From contig JAAEQB010000089.1 of NCBI GenBank assembly GCA_024231975.1, positions 8,073 to 72,072 of the forward strand: a stretch of 64,000 nt of DNA, given 5' to 3'. This document shows, piece after piece, positions 17,946-26,856 of the stretch (position 1 is its first letter; each line of letters begins with the position of its first letter). The notes beneath the pieces are model-generated. The model saw nothing but the letters and a program-made list of their open reading frames with translations. It did no database searches and had not been told where the DNA came from. Both the position numbers and the translations under genes were made by a program. This DNA comes from Allobosea sp. (GTDB taxonomy: Bacteria; Pseudomonadota; Alphaproteobacteria; Rhizobiales; Beijerinckiaceae).

Positions 17946-18587
17946 TCACAGGGCGAACACCTCCGCCTTGCGGAATTCGCGCAGCACGGGTGCCGCCGCG
18001 TCGAAGACCGGCCGGCCGGAGAGCGATTCGCCCGCCTTGCGGTGGAGTACGACGCGCGCCGCGCGCCCGACCCCTTCGATGACGATGAGCCGTCCGCCCT
18101 GGCGGACATGGCGGAACAGCGGCTCGGGCTGCGTCTCGCAGGCGCCGCTGACCAGAACAGCATCGAACTGCCGGTGCTCCGGCAATTTCGCCAGCAATTC
18201 GGCGGCGGGCACACCCGGCTGGGCGAAGGCGGTGCGCGCCAGCGCCAGCGCGGCCTCGTCCGGCTCCAGCAGCGTCGTCTTGGCGCCCATCGCCGCCATC
18301 AGCGCCGCGCCATAGCCCGAGCCGCCGCCATATTCGAGGGCTTCCTCGCCCGGCTGCAGATCGAGCACCTGGATCATCCGCGCCGTCACCATCGGAGCCG
18401 GCAGCGCCCGGCCCGTGCCCGGCAGCGGCTCCTGGCGGTCGAGATAGGCCAGATGCGAAAGCTCGCCCGGCAGGAACGCCTCACGCGGCACTGTGTCGGC
18501 CGCGGCGAGCACGGCCCGATCGGTCACGTCATAGGTGCGCAACTGGCAATCGACCATCATGCGCCGCAGATCGGCGAAGCTGCTCAT
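17946..18587 (-). CDS. pcm: Protein-L-isoaspartate O-methyltransferase
   Basis: 213 residues from the ATG at 18587, preceded by GGAG. Family features: RRMMVDCQLRTYDVTD at the N-terminus, PREAFLPGELSHLAYLD, the AP MVTARMIQVLDLQPG segment and the SAM loop ALEYGGGSGYGAALMA. It has the alphaproteobacterial form, with a VLVSGACE motif. The enzyme methylates isoaspartyl residues of aged proteins for repair. It lies directly upstream of tolC with a 219-base gap that shows no other gene. Confidence 0.93.
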   Translation of the reverse strand: MSSFADLRRMMVDCQLRTYDVTDRAVLAAADTVPREAFLPGELSHLAYLDRQEPLPGTGRALPAPMVTARMIQVLDLQPGEEALEYGGGSGYGAALMAAMGAKTTLLEPDEAALALARTAFAQPGVPAAELLAKLPEHRQFDAVLVSGACETQPEPLFRHVRQGGRLIVIEGVGRAARVVLHRKAGESLSGRPVFDAAAPVLREFRKAEVFAL

Positions 18588-18826
18588 GCTCAAATCTCCG
18601 AAGGAAGACGCCCGGACGGGCGCCTCGACCCTGCCCGCGGGTTTTGGGCGAGGCGGCGGCAAAAGGCAAGGCCGGGCGTCGGCGCCTCCCTATCGCGATG
18701 CGAAGCCGATCGCCGCCGGCTCGTTCGAATGGAGGACGCGAGGCCGCCGGCCTTGCCGCCAGGATCGGATGTCGACGCCCACCGCTCGGCGTCGCCTGCC
18801 GATCCCTTTCACCATGGGCATGCGCC

Positions 18827-19816
18827 ATGAAAGCAAGATCCCTGTTCTGGCCGGCGCTGATGCTGGCCTGCCACCTCGCCATGCCGGGCCTGGCCCAGGA
18901 TCATCCCCTGCTCGGCCGCTTCCAGGGCGCGCAGCAGGTCGGTTTCAAGGAGGCGGCCTTCGACGAGGCCCGCATCATCACCGGCCCGATCGACGAGCGC
19001 AGCTCGCGCGAGCAGAGCGGCGCCGGCTGGCAGACGGTCGAAGGCAAGGTCTTCACGCTCTACTACAAGCTGCCGCCCGGCCGCACCGGCCTCGAGGCGC
19101 TGCGCAACTACCAGGCGAGCCTGACCGGCACCGGCTTCGAGGTGCCCTTCACCTGCTCGACCGAGGCGGGAAGCTGTTTCAGCGACAGGCGCAAATATCC
19201 CGGCCTGTTCCTCGGCCTGGCGCTTGATGGAACCACCGACCTGCCGAAGCTGCAGCTCGGCGATTTCGTCCGCAATTTCTTCGGCAACGGCACCGGCCGC
19301 TATCTCTATGCCCGCCTGAATCGGCCGGGCGGCACGGTCCATGTCAGCCTCGCCTTCTCCGAGGACGAGAGCCGCGGCCGGACGGTGATCGCGCGAGTCA
19401 TCGAGGCCGGCGCCATGCAGACCGGGCAAATCCAGGTGGTCGAGGCGAGCCAGCTCGGCCGCGAGATCGACCAGAACGGCCGCACCAACGTCTATGGCAT
19501 CCAGTTCGACTACGACAAGGCCGACATCAAGCCGGAATCGCAGCCTCAGCTCAAGGCGATCGCCGAATTGCTGGGCAAGAGCCCGGCTCTGCGGCTAGAT
19601 GTCGTCGGCCACACCGACAACCAGGGCAGCGCCGCCTACAATCTCAAGCTCTCCGACATGCGTGCCTTCTCGGTCGTCGCCGAGCTGTCGACGCGCTACG
19701 GCATCGATCGCAGCCGGCTCAACGCCCTCGGCAAGGGGCTGGAGCAGCCGGTGGCGTCGAATGCCGACGACGCCGGCCGGGCGCGCAATCGCCGCGTCGA
19801 GCTGGTCCGGCGCTGA
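18827..19816 (+). CDS. OmpA-like protein with DUF4892-type N-terminal part
   Basis: 329 residues from the ATG at 18827; a signal peptide covers roughly residues 1-22 (MKARSLFWPALMLACHLAMP). The N-terminal 190 residues look like the DUF4892 module (a HPLLGRFQGAQ start and TLYYKLPPGRTGLEALRNYQ). The C-terminal domain is OmpA-like: YGIQFDYDKADIKPESQPQL, LDVVGHTDNQGSAAYNLKLS and the closing NADDAGRARNRRVEL, with the residues that bind diaminopimelate in peptidoglycan. It probably links the envelope to the wall. It is divergent from pcm. Confidence 0.9.
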   Translation: MKARSLFWPALMLACHLAMPGLAQDHPLLGRFQGAQQVGFKEAAFDEARIITGPIDERSSREQSGAGWQTVEGKVFTLYYKLPPGRTGLEALRNYQASLTGTGFEVPFTCSTEAGSCFSDRRKYPGLFLGLALDGTTDLPKLQLGDFVRNFFGNGTGRYLYARLNRPGGTVHVSLAFSEDESRGRTVIARVIEAGAMQTGQIQVVEASQLGREIDQNGRTNVYGIQFDYDKADIKPESQPQLKAIAELLGKSPALRLDVVGHTDNQGSAAYNLKLSDMRAFSVVAELSTRYGIDRSRLNALGKGLEQPVASNADDAGRARNRRVELVRR

Positions 19817-19837
19817 GCCAAGGAACGGCGTGGCTTG

Positions 19838-20962
19838 CTAGCGTGTCCGTACCGGCAATTCCGCAGCGCGCAGTAAGGCTGCGACCTGGCTCTGCTGCCG
19901 CGTTCCGGTCTTCCAGAACACCCGGGCAAGATGGGTGCGCGCCGTCGTCAACCTGATGCCTTGCTGCTGCGCGACCTCCGTCAGAGACAAGCCGGAAGCC
20001 AGCCCCAGCGCCAGTCTGGCCTCGGCCTCGGTCAGGTCGAACATCTGCCTCACTGCCGCGAGGCCCCCACCCGCCGGTTCGAGCGGGCGCGCCACGATCA
20101 TCACATCGTTCATCCGCCCGGGCAGGGTGTAGGCTGCCGACAGCGGCGTGACGCAGAGCGAGACGTCACGTCCCTCCCCGCTGCGCGCCCTGAGCAGCAT
20201 CTGCCCCCGCGCTCCGGCGAGATCGCCCGCCTTGGCGACCAGCTCCTTCAGCCCGCTTTGCTCGGATGCGGCACGAGCCCACAGCCTGCCGCCCTGCAGG
20301 CCGAGCGGGCCCGCCGCATTGGCCAGCAGTTCGTCGCCGGCAGCATTCGCATAGGCGAACTGCATGGCGCGGTCGACGACGATGACGGCAAGCGAAAGCT
20401 CATCGAGCGCCCGCCGCGCCATCTCGCGCTCGATGCTGATGCCGCCGAGCTGGTGATGCAGCAGCGTGACGCGCCGCATCACCCCCGCCACCCGCTCGAA
20501 CAGCGCAAATTCGGATGCGTCGAACATCTCCTGGCGGCGGCCGCGCTGGATGTCGAACATCCAGAAGGAGCCGTCGACATCGAGCACGCGGCTCGCCATC
20601 CCGCCATACATGTCCTGCGGCGCCATCCATTCGCGCCAGAGGCGGCTGTCGCGGAAGTCCTCGCCGAACAGGATCTGGTCCCGGTAGGCCGAGCCGATCG
20701 GCACCGCTGCTACCCGCGCGGCAAAACGCGCGGCGTCCGGCATCAGCTCGCGATAGAGGAACGCGTTGAGATCGGGGTCGGATGCATTGGTGATCGCGTC
20801 GTCGGGATGAGAATTCGGGCCGAAATACCCTAGGCAGATCTTGGAGCCGTCGAAGAGATGGCGGACCTGCTCGATCGCCCCGGACATTTGGCGGAAGTCG
20901 AGCGCCGCATCCAGCAGCCCGTCGACGGCGTCGGTGACCACGTCGAGATTCGCCCGCGCCAT
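19838..20962 (-). CDS. LuxR-type helix-turn-helix regulator
   Basis: 374 residues from the ATG at 20962 (MARANLDVVTD). The last 65 residues form a GerE/LuxR helix-turn-helix: FDLTEAEARLALGLASGLSL and then TEVAQQQGIRLTTARTHLAR and VFWKTGTRQQSQVAALL. The long N-terminal region has a PAS-like part (SLAVIVVDRAMQFAYANAAG near residue 195), so it may sense a small ligand or redox state. No autoinducer-domain signature. It converges with the OmpA-like gene. Target genes unknown. Confidence 0.88.
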   Translation of the reverse strand: MARANLDVVTDAVDGLLDAALDFRQMSGAIEQVRHLFDGSKICLGYFGPNSHPDDAITNASDPDLNAFLYRELMPDAARFAARVAAVPIGSAYRDQILFGEDFRDSRLWREWMAPQDMYGGMASRVLDVDGSFWMFDIQRGRRQEMFDASEFALFERVAGVMRRVTLLHHQLGGISIEREMARRALDELSLAVIVVDRAMQFAYANAAGDELLANAAGPLGLQGGRLWARAASEQSGLKELVAKAGDLAGARGQMLLRARSGEGRDVSLCVTPLSAAYTLPGRMNDVMIVARPLEPAGGGLAAVRQMFDLTEAEARLALGLASGLSLTEVAQQQGIRLTTARTHLARVFWKTGTRQQSQVAALLRAAELPVRTR

Positions 20963-21146
20963 CTCAGTCCTCGGCCAGCCATGCGCTCTGCCGGCGCGGC
21001 CTGGCCTTCCCCCTCGGCCCGGCATCGTCCGCTCGGCACCGGCCGCGGAATGCTGGCCGGAGAATCAGGCTAACCTCATGATCCGGCGGAGCAAAGCCCA
21101 AATCTTCCCCTGGGTCACCCGGCAGCCGGGATCTCACATATCCGTC

Positions 21147-22247
21147 TCAGGCTGGCCGCTGACGCGCCTTCAGCACCTCGTCGGCCTCCAGCAGGGTCTC
21201 GAAAGCGTAGACGAACTTGTCGTCGAGCGTATCGCCGTACCAGATCTCCGGCACGATGGTACGGAAGCGGGTCTCGAGCAGGTCGGCCAGGGCCTCGTTG
21301 TCCTTCATCCACTCCAGCATGTCGGCATAGAGGTTGAAATTGCTCGGCGCCGGGAAGCGGGCGAGCAGGTCCTCGAAGCCCTGCTTGACCAGCACGGGAT
21401 CGCAGAGTGTGTCCTCGATCTCATGCTCGCCGACCTCGGTATTGGCGGCCTGGATCAGAGCGTAGAAACCGTAGCCGAAGCGGTCCTTGGTCAATTCGGC
21501 GGCACGCCGGGCGAAGACTTCGAGGTCGTGCTCGTCGCGGCCAAGCCAGCGCGGCATGATCATCCGGGCGAAGTTGCGGCACAGGTCGATATTGTAGCGG
21601 TCGAGCGCCCAGGCCGCCTCGAATCGGCGCTGGTACTCGCTGAAGGAACCGGTCTCGGCGCTGCGGCGGAAATCGCTGGCGCGCCAGGAGAAGTCCTGCG
21701 GATCGGGCTGGCTGTCGAGCACCACGTCCGCCTGCCGCAGGAACCTGCGGAACTGGTCGGCCTGGTCCATATTGACGTCGGCGGCGCAGGCGGTGCCGCG
21801 CCAGGCATAGGCCGTCACCCTGAGCGCATCGGCATAGGTCGCCGCCGAGAAGGGCGAGGGATCCCTGCGGAAATAGTCGGCGAAACTATCGAGCAACGCC
21901 TCGTGCCGCGGCCCGGCATCGTCGCTGTCGGGGATCGCCATGAACTCCTCGAGGAACCAGTCCTTGACCAGGAGGTAGCGCGGCTTGCCGTTCTCGGCGA
22001 GGTCGCCCTCAGCCCGCGCGGCCTCGAAGGCTGCGCGATAGGCGGCGAAATCGCGTTCCTGCCAGGCCCGGCGCATCGCATCGCGCTCGCCATAGAGGCG
22101 CGGAATCTCGTCATGCAGGAAAACCGAGTGCAGATCATAGTCCCGCAGCAGGATCTGGTAGTTGGTCAGCTCCTCGGTCGGCTCGGGCGCGGCCCGTCCA
22201 CCCAGCACCTTGTCGCGCACGCTGCGGACCAGGTCTTTCCATCCCAT
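21147..22247 (-). CDS. Hypothetical cytosolic protein, unassigned
   Basis: 366 residues from the ATG at 22247 (MGWKDLVRSVRDKVLGG), chosen because a purine-rich GGGGGGACGAG lies just upstream and upstream in-frame sequence is unlike protein. It is acidic, helical and without signal peptide or membrane segment. Many Trp, Tyr and Phe residues and repeated helical stretches (DDAGPRHEALLDSFADYF, RRFEAAWALDRYNIDLCRNF, FYALIQAANTEVGEHEIED) suggest a tetratricopeptide-like alpha solenoid, but no repeat register could be fixed. I do not recognise the family. Confidence 0.75.
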   Translation of the reverse strand: MGWKDLVRSVRDKVLGGRAAPEPTEELTNYQILLRDYDLHSVFLHDEIPRLYGERDAMRRAWQERDFAAYRAAFEAARAEGDLAENGKPRYLLVKDWFLEEFMAIPDSDDAGPRHEALLDSFADYFRRDPSPFSAATYADALRVTAYAWRGTACAADVNMDQADQFRRFLRQADVVLDSQPDPQDFSWRASDFRRSAETGSFSEYQRRFEAAWALDRYNIDLCRNFARMIMPRWLGRDEHDLEVFARRAAELTKDRFGYGFYALIQAANTEVGEHEIEDTLCDPVLVKQGFEDLLARFPAPSNFNLYADMLEWMKDNEALADLLETRFRTIVPEIWYGDTLDDKFVYAFETLLEADEVLKARQRPA

Positions 22248-22462
22248 CTCGTCCCCCCGCTCCTGTCCGCTCCCGCGCGACATTTGGCCGCTCGGCGCAT
22301 CATCCGGCCGCCTTGCGGGTGTCAGCACGGCTTTCGGCCCCCATTTGCTACGACATCCGCGGTTGCGGGCAAGACGCAGCGCGCGAGCATGGTGATCGGC
22401 GATATCGGCGAGAACCATGACGCGGGCTGCGCGTTTCCATGGGCAGTGACAATCGAGGGGAC

Positions 22463-22765
22463 ATGCAGTTTTCATCCGCGAGACAGGAACTCCGGGTCGC
22501 GTTCAAGCGGATCGAAGCCGAGCTCCCTCCCCGGCTCGCCAGGGCGATGCGCTGGCTCCGCCACCGCGATTCGCGCCTGATCCGGATTCCGGCGGGGCTC
22601 GCGCTAATGATCGGCGGCGTGTTCTCGTTCCTGCCGGTTCTCGGCGCCTGGATGCTGCCGCTCGGCCTGATGCTGCTGGCGGCCGACGTGCCGCCGCTGC
22701 AGCGGCCGATGGCGCGCTTTGCGCACTGGTGCCTCGGATTACTGGAGCGCTTCAGGCGACGCTGA
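22463..22765 (+). CDS. Small two-helix membrane protein
   Basis: 100 residues from the ATG at 22463, chosen over the ATG at 22439 because GAGGGGAC precedes it directly. The middle has hydrophobic segments split by charged and proline residues: IRIPAGLALMIGGVFSFLP and VLGAWMLPLGLMLLAADVPP, a signature of a small family of inner-membrane proteins in Hyphomicrobiales. Both ends are arginine-rich. Function unknown. Confidence 0.78.
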   Translation: MQFSSARQELRVAFKRIEAELPPRLARAMRWLRHRDSRLIRIPAGLALMIGGVFSFLPVLGAWMLPLGLMLLAADVPPLQRPMARFAHWCLGLLERFRRR

Positions 22766-22891
22766 TCGAGCGCGCGATAGCGTGAACAATTAAGGTTCTC
22801 GTGGGCTTGCCGTTGCGTCAGAGCGCCGAGCCGGTATTTTCGCGGCGTGCTGCAGGCCATCATCTTGGTTTGGCACGAGAGACCCTTCCAG

Positions 22892-23383
22892 ATGCTCCTC
22901 TCCCGTATTGCCGCCGGCGCCCTTGCGCTCGGCCTCTTCGTGCTGCCCGCTTTCGCCAAGAACTTCGCCGTCCCGGCCAAGAATCCCTCGATCACCATCA
23001 CGCTGCCGAACGACTGGTCGACCGAGGACATCGAATACGGCTTCCAGGCCCGTCCGAAGGACGAGGGCGTCTTCTTCTCGGTGGAATCGGCCGAGGCACG
23101 CCAGATCGACAAGATGCTGGCCGACACCAAGACCTGGATGCGCGACAACAAGATCAAGGCTGTCGAGCCGATCAAGGCCGACATGAAGATCAGCGGCATC
23201 GATTCGACGGTCTTCCAGTTCCGCACGAGCGATGAGAACGGGCCGACGACCGTCGATCTGATCCTGATGCCGGCCGGCAACGGCCGCGTGATGATGCTGA
23301 CGGTCTGGGGCAACGATGCGGAGCGCGAAGCCAACGGCAAGGCGCTGGACACGATCTTCGGCAGCATCAAGCCGATCAACTAG
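22892..23383 (+). CDS. Secreted hypothetical protein
   Basis: 163 residues from the ATG at 22892. A clear signal peptide (RIAAGALALGLFVLPAFA) ends near residue 22. The mature part is about 140 residues with alternating strands and helices, with ITITLPNDWSTEDIEYGFQA and a closing TIFGSIKP, resembling PsbP/DUF-type periplasmic proteins that share a WS-type first strand, but no confident family. It is followed by a tRNA-Cys gene on the other strand. Confidence 0.8.
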   Translation: MLLSRIAAGALALGLFVLPAFAKNFAVPAKNPSITITLPNDWSTEDIEYGFQARPKDEGVFFSVESAEARQIDKMLADTKTWMRDNKIKAVEPIKADMKISGIDSTVFQFRTSDENGPTTVDLILMPAGNGRVMMLTVWGNDAEREANGKALDTIFGSIKPIN

Positions 23384-23496
23384 CAGGTTGGGAGCGATCT
23401 GGGCGGCTGCGGCAATGTCCTGCCCGGCCGCTCGGATTGCGGCGCCCGGTGCGTGGTCGCACGGGCGGGATCAGCGCATGATCATGAAAGGAAGTT

Positions 23497-23570
23497 TGGA
23501 GGCCTCGCCCGGAATCGAACCGGGGTGCAAGGATTTGCAATCCTCTGCGTAACCACTCCGCCACGAGGCC
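23497..23570 (-). tRNA. tRNA-Cys (GCA)
   Basis: A complete cloverleaf on the minus strand: acceptor GGCCTCG pairs with CGAGGCC, anticodon GCA in TTGCAAA, T-arm GGTTCGATTCC, discriminator U, and an encoded CCA. Confidence 0.97.
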
Positions 23571-23761
23571 ATCCGGGAGCGCCGCCCGAGGCGTGCTCCA
23601 CGGCTGGGCCTATAACCACATGCCGCGGCGCGCTGCAACCGAAACTCTCTCGCCAATGTGAATTGACGATGGGACAGATCGCCTGCCCACGATTTTCTCC
23701 ACCTCGATGCCAGCAAAGGGGTTGCGTGTTCCCGGCAGCGTCGCTATACGCCGCCCACCGA

Positions 23762-23836
23762 TCCCGGATAGCTCAGCGGTAGAGCAATCGACTGTTAATC
23801 GATTGGTCGCAGGTTCGAATCCTGCTCCGGGAGCCA
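23762..23836 (+). tRNA. tRNA-Asn (GUU)
   Basis: Acceptor TCCCGGA pairs with TCCGGGA; D-arm GCTCAGCGGTAGAGC, anticodon GTT in CTGTTAA, T-arm GGTTCGAATCC, discriminator G and encoded CCA. Confidence 0.98.
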
Positions 23837-23895
23837 GCATTTTTCGAGGGCTTGAGCGATGATCGCTTGGGCCCTTTCTGCTTTCCGGGGACGGA

Positions 23896-24324
23896 ATGGT
23901 GCAGCAGGAGCGACAGACGTCCGTGCCGCGGCTTTTCGGGCTGGAGTTATCCGTGCGCCGCTGGGCTGCGCTGATCGGCTGGAGCGCCGTCGCTCTGGTC
24001 GTATTCGCGACGCTGTCGCCGATCGGCGCCCGTCCGCATCTGGCGCATATGGGGCCGCAGCTCGAACGCTTCATCGCCTATCTGGTCGCCGCGGCGGCGC
24101 TCGCCACCGCCTACCCGTCGCGCAAGGGCGTGATTCTCATCTGCATCGTCGCCGGCGCCGCCGGGCTTGAGATCGCCCAGCATTTCGAGGCGAGCCGGCA
24201 TGCCCGCGCGCTGGATGCAATGGTCAAGATCATGGGCGGCGTCAGCGGGCTCGCCGTCGTGACGCTCTGCGAGCGGCTCTGGTCGAGACGCACCGCCCTC
24301 GCGGTCGCCCGCCGCCCGGACTGA
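23896..24324 (+). CDS. VanZ-like membrane protein
   Basis: 142 residues. Three or four hydrophobic segments, with the VanZ-like pattern LSPIGARPHLAHMGPQLERF, then YPSRKGVILICIVAGAAGLE and IAQHFEASRHARALDAMVKI. VanZ-like proteins are small polytopic inner-membrane proteins, in most bacteria with no known role. It lies 60 bases after tRNA-Asn. Its 3' half is overlapped on the other strand by a doubtful frame. Confidence 0.85.
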   Translation: MVQQERQTSVPRLFGLELSVRRWAALIGWSAVALVVFATLSPIGARPHLAHMGPQLERFIAYLVAAAALATAYPSRKGVILICIVAGAAGLEIAQHFEASRHARALDAMVKIMGGVSGLAVVTLCERLWSRRTALAVARRPD

Positions 24325-24758
24325 GTCCCCGCGCATTCTCGTGCGGCAGTAGTCCGGCGGTAGGGCTCGAGGGCTGCAGCCGCCTTCCGTGCCTGGCAAC
24401 GGCAAGGGGCGGACCGCCGGGATGCCGTGCTCGTGACGGTGCGCGTATAGGCCTCGGCGGCGCACTCGTTTCGGGTCGCCCGGTGCCAGAGCTCCTGCCA
24501 GTCTCGCGGAGCGATCATCACCAGCGCATGCTGGAACAGGCCGCCCTCGCGCTTGAGGATGCAGGTGCAGGCCGCCGTCTCGACGATGTCGGTGGCCTGA
24601 TCACGACAGCGCTCATGCGCGGTGCGATCTGCGCGCATCTCCCGTCTTCCTCCGTAGAGGATGCCGGCCGCGATCACGGCAATGGTGAGGGCGAGCACAC
24701 TCCACAGGAGCCCGCTGCCCCGAATCGAGACCTCGCGCCCCGGTAGCGTCTCGCTCAT
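24111..24758 (-). CDS. Doubtful small membrane-anchored protein
   Basis: The first 110 residues or so look like real protein: a membrane segment (SGLLWSVLALTIAVIAAGIL, residues about 15-34), then a charged region with a CTC motif and LFQHALVMIAPRDWQELW. The frame then runs 214 bases antisense into the VanZ-like gene, where its residues look like a shadow of that gene. Either the gene really ends with a convergent overlap, or its 3' end is frameshifted. No family recognised. Confidence 0.35.
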   Translation of the reverse strand: MSETLPGREVSIRGSGLLWSVLALTIAVIAAGILYGGRREMRADRTAHERCRDQATDIVETAACTCILKREGGLFQHALVMIAPRDWQELWHRATRNECAAEAYTRTVTSTASRRSAPCRCQARKAAAALEPYRRTTAARECAGTQSGRRATARAVRLDQSRSQSVTTASPLTPPMILTIASSARACRLASKCWAISSPAAPATMQMRITPLRDG

Positions 24759-24854
24759 GGCCGAGAATCATCCCTCATCCGACTTCGACTTGCCCCGGGG
24801 GGCTGAAGCGGAACGGCGGACGCGGATCACCACGCCCAACCGCTGCCCGTGGGC

Positions 24855-26735
24855 TCACGCTGTGCGGGCCATCGGCTCCGGACGCACGACGCTGAGGGGC
24901 GCAGCGCCTTGTTCGCCGCCGATCTTGAAGGTCGCGACCAGCCCGTTGAGTCGCTGGATCTGGTCGGAGAGCGAGGTCGCGGACGCCGCGCTCTCCTCGG
25001 CCAGCGCCGCGTTCGCTTGCGTCATCTCGTCCATATGCGCGACCGTCTGGCTCATCTCGTCGATACCGTTGGCCTGTTCGGCGGAAGCGGTCGAGATGTC
25101 GGAGACCGTCGCCGAGACCCGTTTCGAGGCCTCGACGATCCGGTCGAGCGCTTCGCCCGCCTGCCGGACCAGGCTGACGCCCTGGTCGACCTTGGCGCCC
25201 GATTCGTTGATCAGGGCTGTGATGTCCTTGGCCGCCTCGCCCGAGCGCTGGGCGAGCGTGCGCACCTCGCTGGCGACCACGGCAAAGCCCTTGCCGGCAT
25301 CGCCGGCCCTGGCCGCCTCGACCGCGGCGTTGAGCGCGAGCAGATTGGTCTGGAAGGCGATCTCGTCGATCACCGAGGTGATGTCGGAGATCTTCTTCGA
25401 AGCCCGCTCGATCTGCGTCATCGCCGCGATAGCATCGCCGACTATGGCGCCGCCCTGGACCGCGACCTCCATCGCCTCGCTCGCCAGCGTCGCCGCCTGC
25501 CGCGACGAGTTGGCTGAGGCCTTCACCGAGGCCGCCAATTCCTCGGTGGTCGCCGCAGTCTCCTCCAGCGACGAGGCCTGTTCCTCGGTACGCTTGGAAA
25601 GGTCGTCCGCACCCATGTTGATTTCGCGCGCCGAGGTGCCGACCTCGGAGGCGGTGGTCTGGATCGTCCTCACTGTCTCGGCCAGCCGGTTGACGGCGCG
25701 GTTGAAATCGTCGCGCAGCTTGCGGTAGTCGGCCGCGACCTGGTCGCCGATGCGATAGGTCAGGTCGCCCTGAGCCAGCAGGTCGAGCCCGTCGGCAAGC
25801 AGCGCCACGACCTGGCGCTGCTCCGCCGCCAGTGTCTCGCGCTCGGTCTCGCTGCGACGGCGCTCCGCCTCGTTCTTGTCGCGCTCATCGGCAGCGATCA
25901 GCTCCTGCTCGGCGGCCAGGGCCTCGAGGCGCCGCATTTCCAGCCCGTTCTCCTTGAAGACGAGCACGGTCTTGGCCATCAGCCCGACCTCGTCGCGGCG
26001 CCGGGTGCCCTCAACAGCCGTGTCGAAATCGCCGCCCGCGAGCTTGTCCATGGCCTCGCGCAGGCGCGCCAGCGGGCCGGTGATCGTCTTCGCCGACATC
26101 AGCAGCGCCAGGCCGACGCCGAGCAGAATGCCGGCGAGGCTCAGGCCGAGCATCAGCCGGGTGGCGAAGGTGATCTCCTCGTTCATGGCGTTGGCAGTCG
26201 TATCGAGCTCCTTCAGCACCTTCGTGTTGAGGGCGATGATCGCCTCGGTGAGCGCGTAGACCTGGGCATCCGCCGTATCCATCACCGCGAGCGCCCTGGC
26301 GTTCTCGTCACGCGCACCCAGTGCCGCCGCCTGATCGAGCGTCGCCTTGAGCTTGCGCGTTTCGGTGAGCATGCGCCGATATTCGTCGCCCTTCGCCGGC
26401 AGCCTGGCCGCGGCGTCCTGCAATTGCTGTTCCGCGGTCTTGTAGGTCGCCTCCAACTGGGCCAGGCCGTCAGCCTCGCCTTTCGAGCCCGTCGGATAGG
26501 CGATCACCTTATAGGTCTGGGCCAGCATGTCGTTGACGCGCCGGCTGGCGCGGCCGGAGGAATAGATCGCCGCCGGCGCCGTATCGATCATCTCGGTGTA
26601 GACGGCATCCACCCGGGACAGCTCACGGCTGACGAAATAGGACGCCGTCAGGCCGATCAGGCCGACAAGGGTCACGGCGCCAGCGATCTTGGCGCCGATG
26701 CGGACATTGCTCAGGTCGAATGCAGTGATAGCCAT
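24855..26735 (-). CDS. Membrane methyl-accepting chemotaxis protein
   Basis: 626 residues from the ATG at 26735 (MAITAFDLSNVRIGAKIAG). Order: N-terminal membrane helix (about 17-35), a four-helix periplasmic sensor region (about 36-185), second membrane helix (FATRLMLGLSLAGILLGVGL), a HAMP domain (TGPLARLREAMDKLAGGDFD), then the cytoplasmic signalling domain. The hairpin tip is intact, ending EAARAGDAGKGFAVVASEVR. It sends ligand signals to CheA/CheW. No C-terminal receptor-tethering pentapeptide is seen. It is a lone receptor gene; no che genes are in the window. An AT-rich leader lies upstream. Confidence 0.95.
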   Translation of the reverse strand: MAITAFDLSNVRIGAKIAGAVTLVGLIGLTASYFVSRELSRVDAVYTEMIDTAPAAIYSSGRASRRVNDMLAQTYKVIAYPTGSKGEADGLAQLEATYKTAEQQLQDAAARLPAKGDEYRRMLTETRKLKATLDQAAALGARDENARALAVMDTADAQVYALTEAIIALNTKVLKELDTTANAMNEEITFATRLMLGLSLAGILLGVGLALLMSAKTITGPLARLREAMDKLAGGDFDTAVEGTRRRDEVGLMAKTVLVFKENGLEMRRLEALAAEQELIAADERDKNEAERRRSETERETLAAEQRQVVALLADGLDLLAQGDLTYRIGDQVAADYRKLRDDFNRAVNRLAETVRTIQTTASEVGTSAREINMGADDLSKRTEEQASSLEETAATTEELAASVKASANSSRQAATLASEAMEVAVQGGAIVGDAIAAMTQIERASKKISDITSVIDEIAFQTNLLALNAAVEAARAGDAGKGFAVVASEVRTLAQRSGEAAKDITALINESGAKVDQGVSLVRQAGEALDRIVEASKRVSATVSDISTASAEQANGIDEMSQTVAHMDEMTQANAALAEESAASATSLSDQIQRLNGLVATFKIGGEQGAAPLSVVRPEPMARTA

Positions 26736-26815
26736 ATTTTCCAACACCCCAAGGGTAACGGCAAAAACCCTGGAGAACCAAAGTAAACAAAAAGAAAATA
26801 CCATAGTAAGAATAC

Positions 26816-26856
26816 AAAAATCCCGCCACCGTCGAGAGAAAAGACGATGACGGGAT
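26816..26856 (-). terminator. Intrinsic-terminator-like hairpin upstream of the chemoreceptor gene
   Basis: On the minus strand a 14-pair stem with two G-U wobbles (arms 26843-26856 and 26820-26833) and a nine-base loop is followed at once by TTTTT. The wobbles pair only in minus-strand RNA, so this is the strand of action. It is 81 bases before the receptor start. It could end a transcript coming from 27 kb or attenuate the receptor gene. Confidence 0.6.

Noticed and set aside
24855..26735. Chemotaxis operon
   Set aside because: No che genes flank the receptor; it is a lone gene.
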